A DNA stretch of 64,000 nt from Caldilineaceae bacterium. Lineage in GTDB: Bacteria > Chloroflexota > Anaerolineae > Caldilineales > Caldilineaceae. Of the stretch, positions 27,224 through 36,468 are shown one piece after another (position 1 is the stretch's first letter; each line of letters opens with the position of its first letter). Where the stretch lies: positions 310,001 to 374,000 of the forward strand of contig JALHQH010000005.1 in NCBI GenBank assembly GCA_022842065.1, read 5' to 3'. The notes beneath the pieces are model-generated. The model saw only the letters and a program-made list of their open reading frames with translations. It was not told the origin of the DNA and did no database searches. Both the position numbers and the translations under genes were made by a program.

Positions 27224-28147
27224 TTACCGACTACGAATCGGCAGATGATACCGCGCAATAATTGTTTGGCCGCGCGGGGAGAGGGCAAAGTCGATAAACT
27301 GCTTCGCCCAGTCGCGCGGCCGGTTGCGACTGACCAGATAGAGCGGCTGAATTAGGTGATAGCTTTGTGCTTGTAATGCGGCGGTCGTCGGTAATTGATC
27401 TTCGAGGGGGACCACGCGGACGTTGGCTGCTTTCGGAGTGGTGGTTGGGGTTGTCGCCACCACTGTTGCCGTGATCGCTCCGCTCGCGACTAATTGGTCA
27501 ACCACATAGGCGCGCGAGACATAGCCAATCGCCGTCGGATGGCTCGCTACATAATCAATCACGTCGGCACTGGTAGGCATGACAACCGCTGTCAATGCAA
27601 TGGGTACTTGCCCCATCACCCGCTCTGTAAAGAGCGTCTGGGTACCACTACCCGCTTCCCTGGTTACTAATAAAACTTCCGCATCCACTCCACCTACTGC
27701 TTGCCAGTTCCAATTGCGTCCACTGTAGAGCTCTTGTAGTTGCAACAAGGTCAAGTTCGCCAGCCGATTCTCTTGGTGAACGACAATGGCTAACCCATCT
27801 AGACCAATCGGCACGCGTAACAGCTGGGCCGCGGCTGGGCCGGTTGTGCCAGGTGACGGCAGCGTTGGCGAAATCAGCGTGCTGGCCGCCAGATCAACCT
27901 GGCCTTGCCGGGCCCGTTCCTCGCCAATCGTACTGCCACCACCGGCGATATCAAAAAAGATATGGGGATGTTGGCGGCTAAACTCGTCTGTCAATGCATA
28001 AAGAACTGGCTGCATGGCAGTGGCCCCGGCAATGGTGATGGTTACCGGCTCTTTGGCAATGACAGTGGTAGATTCGCAGCTGCTGCTTAGTAAGAACACC
28101 AGCCCGATGAGACTCACCCCCAGCCAGTTTCTAAAAAATTGTTCCAT
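27224..28147 (-). CDS. PstS-like phosphate-type substrate-binding lipoprotein
   Basis: 307 residues from ATG 28147 with AAGGCAAC upstream. The signal peptide ends in LLSSSC, giving a lipoprotein. The mature part follows the PstS/family-2-like binding fold: ITIAGATAMQPVLYALTDEF, FDIAGGGSTIGEERARQGQV (anion-binding loop), VTREAGSGTQTLFTERV and PTAIGYVSRAYV. It lies 46 bases behind tgt on the same strand, but no PstA, PstB or PstC gene is present. It may bind phosphate, another oxyanion, or act as a sensor subunit. A Thr-rich segment at about 235-245 is not conserved. Confidence 0.82.
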   Translation of the reverse strand: MEQFFRNWLGVSLIGLVFLLSSSCESTTVIAKEPVTITIAGATAMQPVLYALTDEFSRQHPHIFFDIAGGGSTIGEERARQGQVDLAASTLISPTLPSPGTTGPAAAQLLRVPIGLDGLAIVVHQENRLANLTLLQLQELYSGRNWNWQAVGGVDAEVLLVTREAGSGTQTLFTERVMGQVPIALTAVVMPTSADVIDYVASHPTAIGYVSRAYVVDQLVASGAITATVVATTPTTTPKAANVRVVPLEDQLPTTAALQAQSYHLIQPLYLVSRNRPRDWAKQFIDFALSPRGQTIIARYHLPIRSR

Positions 28148-28193
28148 ATCTTGTTGCCTTGGTTATGACCATCATCAAGTGCCGTCGATTGGC

Positions 28194-29357
28194 TCAACTG
28201 CGCTGTTGGGCCAGATAACGCTCGCGCTGTTGATGGCGCACTTTTTGATTGCTGATCTGATACCGTTCGCGAAAGGCCAGGCGAAAGTCATCAAAGGTCT
28301 GGTCGGCAATCGCGGCTCGGATCTGCCGCATGAGTTCAAGCATAAAATGTACATTGTGAATGGTGCCCAGGCGCAGGGCCGTGATCTCATTTGCCTTGTA
28401 GAGATGGCGCAGGTAGGCCCGGCTAAAGGTGCGACAGGTGTAGCAGCCGCAATCTTCCTGCACCGGCGCTGGATCAGCCGCGTATTGGGCACTGCGCATG
28501 TTGATCCGCCCCGTGGGCGTCAACAGCGCGCCGTTGCGCGCAATCCGGGTCGGCAATACGCAGTCAAACATGTCGATCCCGCGGTAGACCGCCTCGACAA
28601 TATCTTCGGGCGCGCCGACGCCCATTAGATAGCGCGGCTTGTCTACCGGCATTAGTGGACAGGTAACATCGAGGGTGCTATACATCTCTTCTTTAGTCTC
28701 GCCCACGGCCAGGCCGCCAATCGCATAACCGGGAAAGTCCAGATTGCGCAGAAAAGCGACACTCTCGGCGCGCAAATCGGGGAAGATCCCCCCTTGCACA
28801 ATGCCAAAGAGCGCCTGATCTGCCCGGTTGTGTACCTCTTTGCAGCGCGCTGCCCAGCGATGAGTCCGCCGCAACGCGGCTTGGTTGTAGGCATAGTTGA
28901 GCGGATCGGGACATTCATCCAGCACCATGGCAATGTCAGGGCCAAGGGCCTGCTCGATCTCCATGACGCGCTCTGGCGTGAAGCGATGGCTGCTGCCGTC
29001 AATGTGGCTGCGAAAGGTCACGCCGTCGTCGTCCACCTTACGCTGGTGGGCCAGGCTGAAGACCTGGAAGCCGCCCGAATCGGTCAGAATCGGCCCTGAC
29101 CAGGCCATGAATTTGTGCAGCCCGCCCAGCTCCTCCACCAACTTGTGGCCGGGGCGCAGGTAGAGGTGATAGGTATTAGCCAGGATCAACTCGCAGCCAC
29201 TGGCCGCCAGATCGCGTGGGTCCAAGGTTTTGACATTCGCCAGTGTGCCAACCGGCGCAAAGGCTGGCATCTGGATCGGGCCATGTGCCGTCTGAAAGGT
29301 ACTAAGACGGGCCGCCCCTGCTTGTTGATGAACGGTAAATTGAAAGCATGAAGCCAT
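28194..29357 (-). CDS. tgt: Queuine tRNA-ribosyltransferase (tRNA-guanine transglycosylase)
   Basis: 387 residues. Start ATG 29357 is preceded by AAGGAAA; an upstream in-frame start at 29405 lacks a ribosome site. TGT swaps guanine-34 of GUN anticodons for a 7-deazaguanine. Visible signatures are TDSGGFQVFSL (Asp93), ALFGIVQGG, YAIGGLAVGE, RYLMGVGAPEDI, the nucleophile region DMFDCVLPTR (about 264) and the zinc site CGCYTC followed by TIHNVHF. Length and motifs are normal for a bacterial enzyme. The precursor genes (queA, queC-F) are not nearby. The phosphate-type binding protein gene follows on the same strand. Confidence 0.97.
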   Translation of the reverse strand: MASCFQFTVHQQAGAARLSTFQTAHGPIQMPAFAPVGTLANVKTLDPRDLAASGCELILANTYHLYLRPGHKLVEELGGLHKFMAWSGPILTDSGGFQVFSLAHQRKVDDDGVTFRSHIDGSSHRFTPERVMEIEQALGPDIAMVLDECPDPLNYAYNQAALRRTHRWAARCKEVHNRADQALFGIVQGGIFPDLRAESVAFLRNLDFPGYAIGGLAVGETKEEMYSTLDVTCPLMPVDKPRYLMGVGAPEDIVEAVYRGIDMFDCVLPTRIARNGALLTPTGRINMRSAQYAADPAPVQEDCGCYTCRTFSRAYLRHLYKANEITALRLGTIHNVHFMLELMRQIRAAIADQTFDDFRLAFRERYQISNQKVRHQQRERYLAQQRS

Positions 29358-29549
29358 AGGTTGTGTTTCCTTTTCTATCGGTTCATCATACCCGAAAGTA
29401 GACAAAAATCGTAATCCCCAGGGGGTTTGGTGTCACGCGTTGGATTTACCCAACCCATCCTCTTTCTGCTACAATAGATCCGCTAACGCTCCCCAACTGC
29501 ACCGGCCAGCCCACCTGGTTCGGGACAACATCAATCTGGAGGAATCACT

Positions 29550-31172
29550 ATGCACGGTCTGATGATGGATTATCAGCTCACGCTCGATCGCATTTTGGAA
29601 CATGCCAACCGCATGTTTCCCCACAAGCGCGTCTCGACCAAGTTGCCCAATGGGACCTTTCACCACTACACCTATGCTGACCTCTATCGGCGGGCCAAGC
29701 GGCTGGCCAATGCGTTAGAGGGCTTAGGCGTGAGGGTTGGTGATCGGGTGGCGACCTTTGCCTGGAACAATTACCAACACTTGGAGATGTACTATGGCAT
29801 TCCCGGTGCCGGCGCGGTCTGTCATACGTTGAACATCCGTCTGGCGGCTGACCAACTGGCCTATATCATCAACCACGCCGAGGACAAGGTCATCTTTGTC
29901 GATGGCACGCTGCTGCCCCTCTTTAACCGGCTGGCCGGCCAGATCGATGGGGTAACGCACATTGTCCTGGTCAACGCGGAAAAAGGGACGACGACCAATT
30001 TTCCCAATGTACTCTACTATGAAGATCTGATGGCCGCCGCGTCCCCTGAGTACACTTGGCGTTCTACTGACGAAAATATGGCAATGGGGCTCTGTTACAC
30101 GAGTGGTACCACTGGCGAACCTAAAGGCGCGCTCTACAGCCATCGCTCCATGTATCTCCACTCCATCGGTATCTGCATGGCCAATTCACTGGCGGTAACC
30201 GAGGCCGACACGGTGTTGCCGGTCGTGCCGCAGTTTCATGCCATGGCGTGGGGGCTGCCCTATGCCTGTGTTTATGTCGGTGCGGATCTGATTATGCCGG
30301 GGCCGCATCTGCAACCAGCGGCCTTAGCCCAAATGATTGCTGAACATCGCGTCACGGTCGCCGCCGGTGTGCCGACGATCTGGACTGGTCTCTACCACGA
30401 ACTCAAAGCCAACCCCCGCGATATCTCTTGTGTGCGGGCCCTGGTCGTCGGCGGCGCGGCCATGCCGCGCGCTTTGGTTGAGGGTTATGAGCGTGATCTG
30501 GGCGTGAATGTTTGTCATGCCTGGGGCATGACCGAAATGTCGCCGCTGGGTACCGTTTCCAAGTTGCAGGGCCACCACCTGGATCTGCCCGACCATGAAC
30601 AGTGGGATGTCAAGGCTAAACAGGGCTATGCTGTCCCTGGTGTCGAGATGCGGCTGGTCAATGATGAGGGCGCAGCATTACCCTGGGATGGCACGACGAT
30701 GGGCGAAGTACAGGTACGCGGGCCGTGGGTAATTCGCAGCTACTTCAAGCGCGAGCCAACGCCGGAGAATTTCACTGCCGATGGCTGGTTCCGCACCGGC
30801 GACGTGGCCACGATCAGCCCCGATGGCTATATGAATATCACCGACCGCACCAAGGATCTGATCAAGAGCGGCGGCGAGTGGATTTCAAGCGTGGCCCTGG
30901 AAAATATGCTGATGGCCCATCCCAGCGTCATGGAAGCCGCCGTGATCGCCATTCCTGACGAACAATGGTCCGAGCGGCCATTGGCGGTGGTGGTCTGCGC
31001 ACCTGGAGTAGACAGCATCGATCCAACCGAGTTACAGCAGCATTTGGCCCCTCACTTTGCCAAATTCTGGCTACCGGACCGCATCATTGTCGTCGACACC
31101 ATTCCCAAGACCAGTGTCGGCAAGTTTGACAAAAAGGTGATCCGCCATCAATATGCGCTGGGTACGCTTTAG
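29550..31172 (+). CDS. Fatty-acyl-CoA synthetase (AMP-binding family)
   Basis: 540 residues from ATG 29550, seven bases after GGAGGAA. The ANL-superfamily core is complete: ATP-binding loop [18 protein letters not shown] (about 185-203), [10 protein letters not shown] (about 330), [19 protein letters not shown] (about 413) and the C-terminal [12 protein letters not shown] and [11 protein letters not shown], whose final Lys (about 527) is the adenylation lysine. It activates a medium- or long-chain fatty acid as the acyl-adenylate and then the CoA thioester for beta-oxidation or lipid synthesis. The gene stands alone with its own leader. Confidence 0.94.
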   Translation: MHGLMMDYQLTLDRILEHANRMFPHKRVSTKLPNGTFHHYTYADLYRRAKRLANALEGLGVRVGDRVATFAWNNYQHLEMYYGIPGAGAVCHTLNIRLAADQLAYIINHAEDKVIFVDGTLLPLFNRLAGQIDGVTHIVLVNAEKGTTTNFPNVLYYEDLMAAASPEYTWRSTDENMAMGLCYTSGTTGEPKGALYSHRSMYLHSIGICMANSLAVTEADTVLPVVPQFHAMAWGLPYACVYVGADLIMPGPHLQPAALAQMIAEHRVTVAAGVPTIWTGLYHELKANPRDISCVRALVVGGAAMPRALVEGYERDLGVNVCHAWGMTEMSPLGTVSKLQGHHLDLPDHEQWDVKAKQGYAVPGVEMRLVNDEGAALPWDGTTMGEVQVRGPWVIRSYFKREPTPENFTADGWFRTGDVATISPDGYMNITDRTKDLIKSGGEWISSVALENMLMAHPSVMEAAVIAIPDEQWSERPLAVVVCAPGVDSIDPTELQQHLAPHFAKFWLPDRIIVVDTIPKTSVGKFDKKVIRHQYALGTL

Positions 31173-31175
31173 ACT

Positions 31176-31266
31176 ATTCCGAAGAATTAATGATACGGGT
31201 CGTGCTACGTGATTCGTGCTACGTGGCCGGTGATCGCACGAATCACGAATCAACCTTGCGGTATGG
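31176..31266. repeat. Palindromic repeat with ATTCCGAAGAA / CTTGCGG frame, copy 2
   Basis: The interior holds GTGCTACGTGATTCGTGCTA and CACGAATCACGAATC arms. The ends match those of the element at 15358, while the interior differs. Confidence 0.7.
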
Positions 31267-31285
31267 TTATTTTTACTGAACAGCG

Positions 31286-32458
31286 TTAGTGGCTGCGCAC
31301 CGGCCGCGGGATGCTCAGTACGAACTCGTTGCCTTCTAATTTCCAGGTTGGCGATTGGCCGGTAAATTGGCGGACACGCGCAATAATGCGGGGGATGCCA
31401 CTGCCGGCATCGGTCACCAACCCCATGCGCAAGCAGACGTTGTAAATAATCGGATTGCGCAGGACGTGAATGCCGAGTGGTAACGCTTCAACCGTCACCG
31501 AGTTGGGCAATTGCCCTGGTGACCGGATCTCGATCCGGTCATCAAAGATGAGTAGGCGGATGGGACTTTGCAACGTATAATCGCGGTGGGCACAGGCATT
31601 AACCAACGCTTCGCGCAGCGCTTCCGGCGGTAGTTCCAACTTGACCTCCGACTCCATGCCCTGAATGCGATGGGGAGTCGGCAAGTGGATGTTGAGAAAG
31701 CGCAGCGCATCTTCTAGTAGCGAGCGTAATGAGCCGGTGATCTGCTTGCGGTCGCTGGGGTCGATATCGATGGTGGTGCCCGGAATCCGGAGCGCGGTGA
31801 GATAGGCCTGTGGCAAAAAGTGCTGGGGATCCTTTGCAAAACAGATCATCCCCGCAATCGTTGGATGCAACGTTTCACCAACCTGCTGTGCTAACTTCCA
31901 GTTGACGAGGATCCGTTCTAGCGGCAAGCCTAATTGTTCCCAACGATAGCCTTGGGCATCCAAGAAAAATTGTTCAATATCTGGGATGTTCAGGTCGGCA
32001 AAGGTCGCACGGGTGATCACCGTCTCGTCATAATATAGACTTTCCGTTGCTTGAAAAAGACGCAGTAATTCCTGGCGTGCTGCCGGCCGTTTACCAGAGG
32101 TGGTGCGAATCATAAAGCGGCCTTGATTGGTGCGATATGGTCGTTGATCGCCCTTGGGAATATTGACAATAACGACTGCGCGGCCGGTTTCATTGTTGAC
32201 CGTTTCTTGCACAACTGTCAGCGGTGGTTCACAATTGTTGTAGGCAACATTATCAACCATGCGCATAACCGCATCGACATCGGCAACGCCAAGCAATTGC
32301 CCATCGTCACTGATCCCGATCAGTAACTGACCACCATCTGTATTGGCAAAGGCAATTAAGGTCTCGGCGAGACTGCTAGGATTGATCGGCCAACTTTTTA
32401 ATTCGGTGTGCAGATTTTCGCCAACGGCAATGCGCTGCTGTAGTTCTGTTAGATTCAA
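31286..32458 (-). CDS. AlbA_2/Schlafen-like DNA-binding and GHKL ATPase-like regulator
   Basis: 390 residues. I place the start at TTG 32458 because AGGGAG lies 8 bases before it and the protein then begins NLTELQQRIAVGENLHTELK, the usual start of this family; longer starts lack ribosome sites. Residues about 1-130 form the AlbA_2 domain (FANTDGGQLLIGISDDGQLL), and about 270-385 a HATPase_c_4 domain (PPEALREALVNACAHRDY, with N-box Asn, then IEIRSPGQLP and GSGIPRI). Such proteins are annotated as RecG-like or transcriptional regulators and are often accessory or defence-linked. Biological role unknown. Confidence 0.85.
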   Translation of the reverse strand: MNLTELQQRIAVGENLHTELKSWPINPSSLAETLIAFANTDGGQLLIGISDDGQLLGVADVDAVMRMVDNVAYNNCEPPLTVVQETVNNETGRAVVIVNIPKGDQRPYRTNQGRFMIRTTSGKRPAARQELLRLFQATESLYYDETVITRATFADLNIPDIEQFFLDAQGYRWEQLGLPLERILVNWKLAQQVGETLHPTIAGMICFAKDPQHFLPQAYLTALRIPGTTIDIDPSDRKQITGSLRSLLEDALRFLNIHLPTPHRIQGMESEVKLELPPEALREALVNACAHRDYTLQSPIRLLIFDDRIEIRSPGQLPNSVTVEALPLGIHVLRNPIIYNVCLRMGLVTDAGSGIPRIIARVRQFTGQSPTWKLEGNEFVLSIPRPVRSH

Positions 32459-32589
32459 TGCCCTGTCTCCCTGACTACCGGCCATCTGATCGATGAAGAT
32501 GCTGTAAAAACTTTTACGTTGCAAAGCGAATTATACACTGAATCGCGCACTTTTGTTTAAGTGTGTCTTATATCAGAAAGGACGAACCG

Positions 32590-32979
32590 ATGAACATCCG
32601 TCTACAACATGTAAGTGTCCCCCGCCCGCCTGATAGTGATGTGATGGCGCGCCATTTTTACGGCGAAGTGCTGGGGCTGACCGAGGTTACGCCGCCCAAA
32701 GCCCTGGCTGATCTCAATGTGATCTGGTATCGTCTCGGCGGTGACACCGAACTGCATCTGCTGACTGAAGATCCCACCGGGCAAGATCATTCAGGACGCC
32801 ATTTCTGCCTGGTCGTTGATGATCTGGAAGCGTTGCGCGAGCGACTGGAAGAGGCCGGGATTGCCGTGGTTGGTACGACCCCGATCCCTGGCCGACCGCG
32901 CTATTTCTGCCGCGATCCCTTTGGCAACATGGTGGAGATCAGCACGGTTGAGGGGGATTACCAACTGCTGGAAAATTAA
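32590..32979 (+). CDS. Glyoxalase/VOC-family protein
   Basis: 129 residues from ATG 32590, behind AAAGGACGAACCG. Two paired beta-alpha-beta-beta-beta modules are visible: LQHVSVPRPPDSD with GEVLGLTEV, and HFCLVVDDLEALRERLEEAG with RYFCRDPFGNMVEIST. His7, Glu about 60 (ELHLL), His about 77 and Glu about 117 occupy metal-ligand positions of the vicinal-oxygen-chelate fold. The family includes glyoxalase I, dioxygenases and resistance proteins; substrate cannot be told. It is divergent from the AlbA_2 gene. Confidence 0.85.
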   Translation: MNIRLQHVSVPRPPDSDVMARHFYGEVLGLTEVTPPKALADLNVIWYRLGGDTELHLLTEDPTGQDHSGRHFCLVVDDLEALRERLEEAGIAVVGTTPIPGRPRYFCRDPFGNMVEISTVEGDYQLLEN

Positions 32980-33000
32980 TAATTGTCAATTGAGAATTGT

Positions 33001-33167
33001 GGTTCAACCCGATCTTAGGGGGTTGCCATCCCTGCCCCGTCGTCAATGCGCCCAGTGAGCACCCTGGCTACCCAACAACGCCGGGTAAACTCGGCTAATA
33101 GAGCCGGGTTTACCCGGCGTTGTTGGGTAGCCCTGCGGCTTTAGCCCAGGGCGGGCTTGGCATCCCC
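33001..33167. repeat. GC-rich palindromic repeat, family C copy 3 (reverse orientation)
   Basis: Begins GGTTCAACCCGATCTTAGG and ends CTGCGGCTTTAGCCCAGGGC, the reverse of copy 2, with both inner arms. It lies between the VOC gene and thrC. Confidence 0.92.
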
Positions 33168-33219
33168 TGCGCAAAGTGTGAAATATATTTTGTAGAATCA
33201 ATAGAAAGCAAAAAACGCC

Positions 33220-34395
33220 GTGACAACAAAATCGACCTTAACCCACCTCGAATGTGGTAAGTGTGGCGCGACCTATGCTGCCAACCAACTGATCAACCTC
33301 TGTCCCGCCTGTCATCGGCCCCTCTTAGCGCGTTATGATTTGCAGACGGCTGCCCTGACGATGACGAAGGAGGTGCTAAAAACCCGCCCCGCCAACCTCT
33401 GGCGTTATGAAGAAGTATTACCCGTCCAACGACGTGACGCGATGATCATGCTGGGCGAAGGCTGGACGCCGCTGATCTGTGCCGGCCGCTTGGGTAATGA
33501 AATCGGCTGCGCCAACACACTGATTAAGGATGAGTCGCTCAACCCGACGGGCAGTTTCAAAGCGCGTGGCCTCGCCTTAGCCGTCAGCCGAGCTTATGAA
33601 TTGGGGGCCAAGAAATTGGCCATCCCCAGCGCCGGCAACGCCGCCGGGGCCATGAGCGCTTATGCCGCCGCGGTTGGTCTACCTGCCTATGTCTTCATGC
33701 CCAAGGATGTGCCCGCCACCTTTCAGGTTGAGTGCAAAGAACTCGGTGCCCAGGTGACGCTGGTCGATGGGCTGATCAACGACTGTGGCGTCAAGGTGCG
33801 TGAGGGCGTGCAACAATATGGCTGGTTCGATGTGAGCACGCTGAAAGAGCCCTACCGCATCGAAGGTAAAAAGACGATGGGCTATGAATTGGCCGAGCAA
33901 CTGGGCTGGACCTTGCCCGATGTGATCATCTATCCCACCGGCGGCGGCACGGGGCTGATCGGCATGTGGAAAGCCTTTGACGAGATGGAGCAGATGGGGC
34001 TGATCGGTAGCAAACGGCCGCGCATGGTCACCGTGCAAAGTGCTGGCTGTGCACCAATGGTGCGTGCCTTCGAGCAGGAAGAGGAGCACGCCGAACTCTG
34101 GCAAGGGGCGAAGACGATTGCCGATGGGCTGCGTGTTCCGGTTGCGGTCGGCGACTTTTTGATCCTGCGTGCGATCCGCGCCAGCGGCGGCACCGCGCTC
34201 ACCGTCACCGACGACGAGATGTTGCGCTATGCCCGAGTTATGGGCAAAGCCACCGGCATCTTCCCGGCCCCGGAAGGGGCCGCCTGTCTTGCGGCGCAGA
34301 TTCACCTGCTGGAACGGGGCTGGATCAAGCCCGATGAGACGGTCGTGCTCTTCAACACGGGGACGGGGTTGAAGTACGCGCACCTGTGGAAATAA
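33220..34395 (+). CDS. thrC: Threonine synthase
   Basis: 391 residues from GTG 33220; the ribosome site is weak (AGAAAG). A zinc ribbon at the N-terminus (Cys12, Cys15, Cys28, Cys31) precedes the PLP fold, as in many bacterial and archaeal enzymes. The PLP lysine is Lys114 in NPTGSFKARG, SAGNAAGAMSAYAA (about 147) and the phosphate-binding YPTGGGTGLIG (about 246) are present. The enzyme converts O-phosphohomoserine to threonine. The ribbon and overall length fit ThrC better than the related threonine or diaminopropionate lyases. No other threonine genes are adjacent, and the upstream space is a family C repeat. Confidence 0.9.
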   Translation: MTTKSTLTHLECGKCGATYAANQLINLCPACHRPLLARYDLQTAALTMTKEVLKTRPANLWRYEEVLPVQRRDAMIMLGEGWTPLICAGRLGNEIGCANTLIKDESLNPTGSFKARGLALAVSRAYELGAKKLAIPSAGNAAGAMSAYAAAVGLPAYVFMPKDVPATFQVECKELGAQVTLVDGLINDCGVKVREGVQQYGWFDVSTLKEPYRIEGKKTMGYELAEQLGWTLPDVIIYPTGGGTGLIGMWKAFDEMEQMGLIGSKRPRMVTVQSAGCAPMVRAFEQEEEHAELWQGAKTIADGLRVPVAVGDFLILRAIRASGGTALTVTDDEMLRYARVMGKATGIFPAPEGAACLAAQIHLLERGWIKPDETVVLFNTGTGLKYAHLWK

Positions 34396-34417
34396 CTGCT
34401 TGTCGGATTGAAAATTA

Positions 34418-34520
34418 GAACGCGGATTTGGCAGATTCTCGCAGATTTTTTATCCGTGATGATGGCGTAGCCGCCATTTGCAGCATCCGCCTCATCCGCT
34501 TAATCTGGGTTCGATTGGTA
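34418..34520. repeat. Degenerate inverted repeat of the CGCGGATTTGGCAG type, family E relative
   Basis: Related to the elements at 21238 and 49801 by ACGCGGAT and ATCCGCCTCATCCGC blocks, but the pairing is imperfect. Confidence 0.55.
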
Positions 34521-34556
34521 AAAGCTATGGCTGGCCATATCGCTATTCTTAGCGGT

Positions 34557-34820
34557 TTATGGGACATCAAAATCTTGTTCAGCCAAGGGTTTCAGTACGG
34601 TGACGATTAACTGCTGTTCATCAACTAGCCGTTGATAGACCACCCAGTGCTCAGCTACAAGCCAGAGATAGAGTTCGGCTTCTAGCTTTTTCCAGCCGGT
34701 TGATGGAATTCCATCTTGCGTTTGACGTAAAGATTTGATTGCTTGCCACACAGCTTCCGTATAAGGATAGGAGTCGTAGATATAGTTGCGAACTTCTTTG
34801 CTATAACTTAGTGTCCACAT
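34557..34820 (-). CDS. RelE/ParE-like toxin
   Basis: 87 residues from ATG 34820, overlapping the end of the antitoxin gene by 20 bases. The sequence pattern, an N-terminal strand (WTLSYSKEVRNYI), two helices (AVWQAIKSLRQ), then strands LYLWLVAEHWVVYQRLV and LIVTVLKP, fits the RelE/ParE mRNA-interferase or gyrase-poison fold. The catalytic pattern is not distinctive enough to say which. It forms a toxin-antitoxin pair with the preceding gene. Confidence 0.65.
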   Translation of the reverse strand: MWTLSYSKEVRNYIYDSYPYTEAVWQAIKSLRQTQDGIPSTGWKKLEAELYLWLVAEHWVVYQRLVDEQQLIVTVLKPLAEQDFDVP

Positions 34821-35103
34821 TTTCGCTGGCCACCTTATGCATTATTTGTTGTTCTAGTTCTTCATCGGTGACAAGCTGTGAAGGATCTTGTTGAATTGCT
34901 GTCCACCGTTTGTGGTGTAAGAGCAGCAACTGTAACTCGCGTAATTGTCGAACTTGTCGATTCCAAGTATCAACCGAAACAAGAACCGCTGCCGGCTTAC
35001 TGCGCTGTGCAATCACGACCGGACCTTGTTCCAACTTATCTAACACTGCTAAATGGTTGTGGCGCAATTCCGCAATGGTCGCCATTTGGGGTACTTCCAT
35101 CAT
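34801..35103 (-). CDS. Phd/YefM-like antitoxin
   Basis: 100 residues from ATG 35103 (second ATG at 35100), six bases after AAGGAG. The N-terminal half (MATIAELRHNHLAVLDKLEQ then PVVIAQRSKPAAVLVSVDTW) is a Phd/YefM DNA-binding domain, and the helical C-terminus (about 45-100) is the toxin-binding part. It would neutralise the RelE-like product of the overlapping gene and repress the operon. It is the only apparently intact toxin-antitoxin pair in the window. Confidence 0.82.
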   Translation of the reverse strand: MMEVPQMATIAELRHNHLAVLDKLEQGPVVIAQRSKPAAVLVSVDTWNRQVRQLRELQLLLLHHKRWTAIQQDPSQLVTDEELEQQIMHKVASENVDTKL

Positions 35104-35183
35104 TGTTATCTCCTTGGGCTTATAATGTCATCTAAATGTCATTTGGGTGACATTATAAACCCTGCTTTATCGTCCTGTCAACC

Positions 35184-36347
35184 TTAATACCCCGGCATCT
35201 CCACCCCAACCAAGCTCGCGCCGACCGGGACATCCACCCCTTTTTCTTCGCGCAGGAAATCTTCGATCCCCAGCAGGAAGGGCAGCAGATATTCTTTGGT
35301 GCTGGAGCGCCCCATGTGGCTGACGCGAAAGGCCTCGCCCGCGGTTTTGCCCCAGGTGCCGGAGACGGCAAAGTTGTGTTTGGCGGCCAGATAGTCGCGC
35401 ACTTCCTGTTCGTGGGCCATGCTGGGATGTTTGCAGACCGCACTCACCGTGAAGGAAGCAACCTCATCCGCGGCCAGCATGGTAAAGCCGATATTGCGTA
35501 GACCGGTGCGGACCGCCTTTTGTGCCCAGGCATAGCGTGCCCAGTGGCCTTGCAGGGTCTCCACCTCGATAATGCGCTTGAGGCTGGCATGTAGCCCAAC
35601 AATCATGCTGCTGGCCATCGTGGTGGGGGCATAACGGCCCTGGCCCCGGTAGGCTTTCCAGTTGGAGAGGTTATAATACCAGCCCCGTCCACCCTGCGCG
35701 GCTTTGCGATCAATCAGTTCCCAAGCCAGTTCGCTCACTGAGATAAAGCCCAAGCCCGGCGGCGTCTCCAACGCTTTGTTGGAGGAGGTGCAGAGAATAT
35801 CCAAGCCCCATTTGTCAACCGGCAGATCATAGCCGCCCATCCCAGAGACGGCATCGACTAGAATCGGCATGCCGTGCGCATGGGCGAGCTCGGCCAGCTC
35901 TTTAACGGGATTGCGCACACCCGTGCCGGTTTCGTTGGCAACAACGACAATCCCGGCTACATCTGGGTGCTCCTGGAGTGAGGCTGCCACCTGATCGAGA
36001 TCGGCGGCACAGCCCCAGCCATTTTCGACCTCAATGACCTCCGCATCATAGGCGCGTAGAATTTCAATCGCCCGCAGGGCAAAAGGACCATTGCTCACCG
36101 CCAGCACCTTTTCGCCCCGGCTGAAAAGGCTGGCAACGCCCATTTCGACCGCGCCGGAACCGGCGGAAGTCAGGATGAAAAGATCGTTCTCGGTTTGAAA
36201 GACCTGTTTCAGCCAGCCGACGGTCGCTTCTTGCATCGGTCGCCAATCTTCGGCAAAGTTGGAGCGGACCTTCTGGCCGAGCGCTTCCAGTGTTTCGTCA
36301 AAGACATCGACCGGGCCAGGGATCATTAATTTCGGTTGTTGTGCCAT
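35184..36347 (-). CDS. Class V aminotransferase (serine-pyruvate / alanine-glyoxylate type)
   Basis: 387 residues from ATG 36347 after AGGAAAAGCTA. The N-terminus LMIPGPVDVFDETLEAL, LTSAGSGAVEM, VDAVSGMGG (Asp165 binds the PLP nitrogen), the Schiff-base Lys191 in TSSNKALETPPG, and the C-terminal FRVSHMGR are all typical. The enzyme transfers an amino group from serine or alanine to glyoxylate or pyruvate; in this group phosphonoacetaldehyde-type substrates are also possible. It precedes an enolase-superfamily gene on the same strand, separated by a large inverted repeat; a functional link is not established. Confidence 0.92.
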   Translation of the reverse strand: MAQQPKLMIPGPVDVFDETLEALGQKVRSNFAEDWRPMQEATVGWLKQVFQTENDLFILTSAGSGAVEMGVASLFSRGEKVLAVSNGPFALRAIEILRAYDAEVIEVENGWGCAADLDQVAASLQEHPDVAGIVVVANETGTGVRNPVKELAELAHAHGMPILVDAVSGMGGYDLPVDKWGLDILCTSSNKALETPPGLGFISVSELAWELIDRKAAQGGRGWYYNLSNWKAYRGQGRYAPTTMASSMIVGLHASLKRIIEVETLQGHWARYAWAQKAVRTGLRNIGFTMLAADEVASFTVSAVCKHPSMAHEQEVRDYLAAKHNFAVSGTWGKTAGEAFRVSHMGRSSTKEYLLPFLLGIEDFLREEKGVDVPVGASLVGVEMPGY

Positions 36348-36379
36348 TAGCTTTTCCTGTTTTATGTAGAAAATTTTAT

Positions 36380-36440
36380 AGGAATTACGCAGTTACCGCC
36401 GGCTGAGCTTGTCGAAGTCACAGGCAACTGCGTAATTCCT
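36380..36440. repeat. Inverted repeat AGGAATTACGCAGTT
   Basis: Perfect 15-bp arms at 36380-36394 and 36426-36440. The loop holds GGCTGAGCTTGTCGAAG, a sequence word that recurs in intergenic repeats of many bacteria. Confidence 0.85.
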
Positions 36441-36468
36441 ATTTTGTTTAGAACTTACACTTCGTTGC

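Noticed and set aside
31286..32524. Longer start at 32524 for the AlbA_2 protein
   Set aside because: No ribosome site there; TTG 32458 has AGGGAG at 8 bases and gives the conserved N-terminus.
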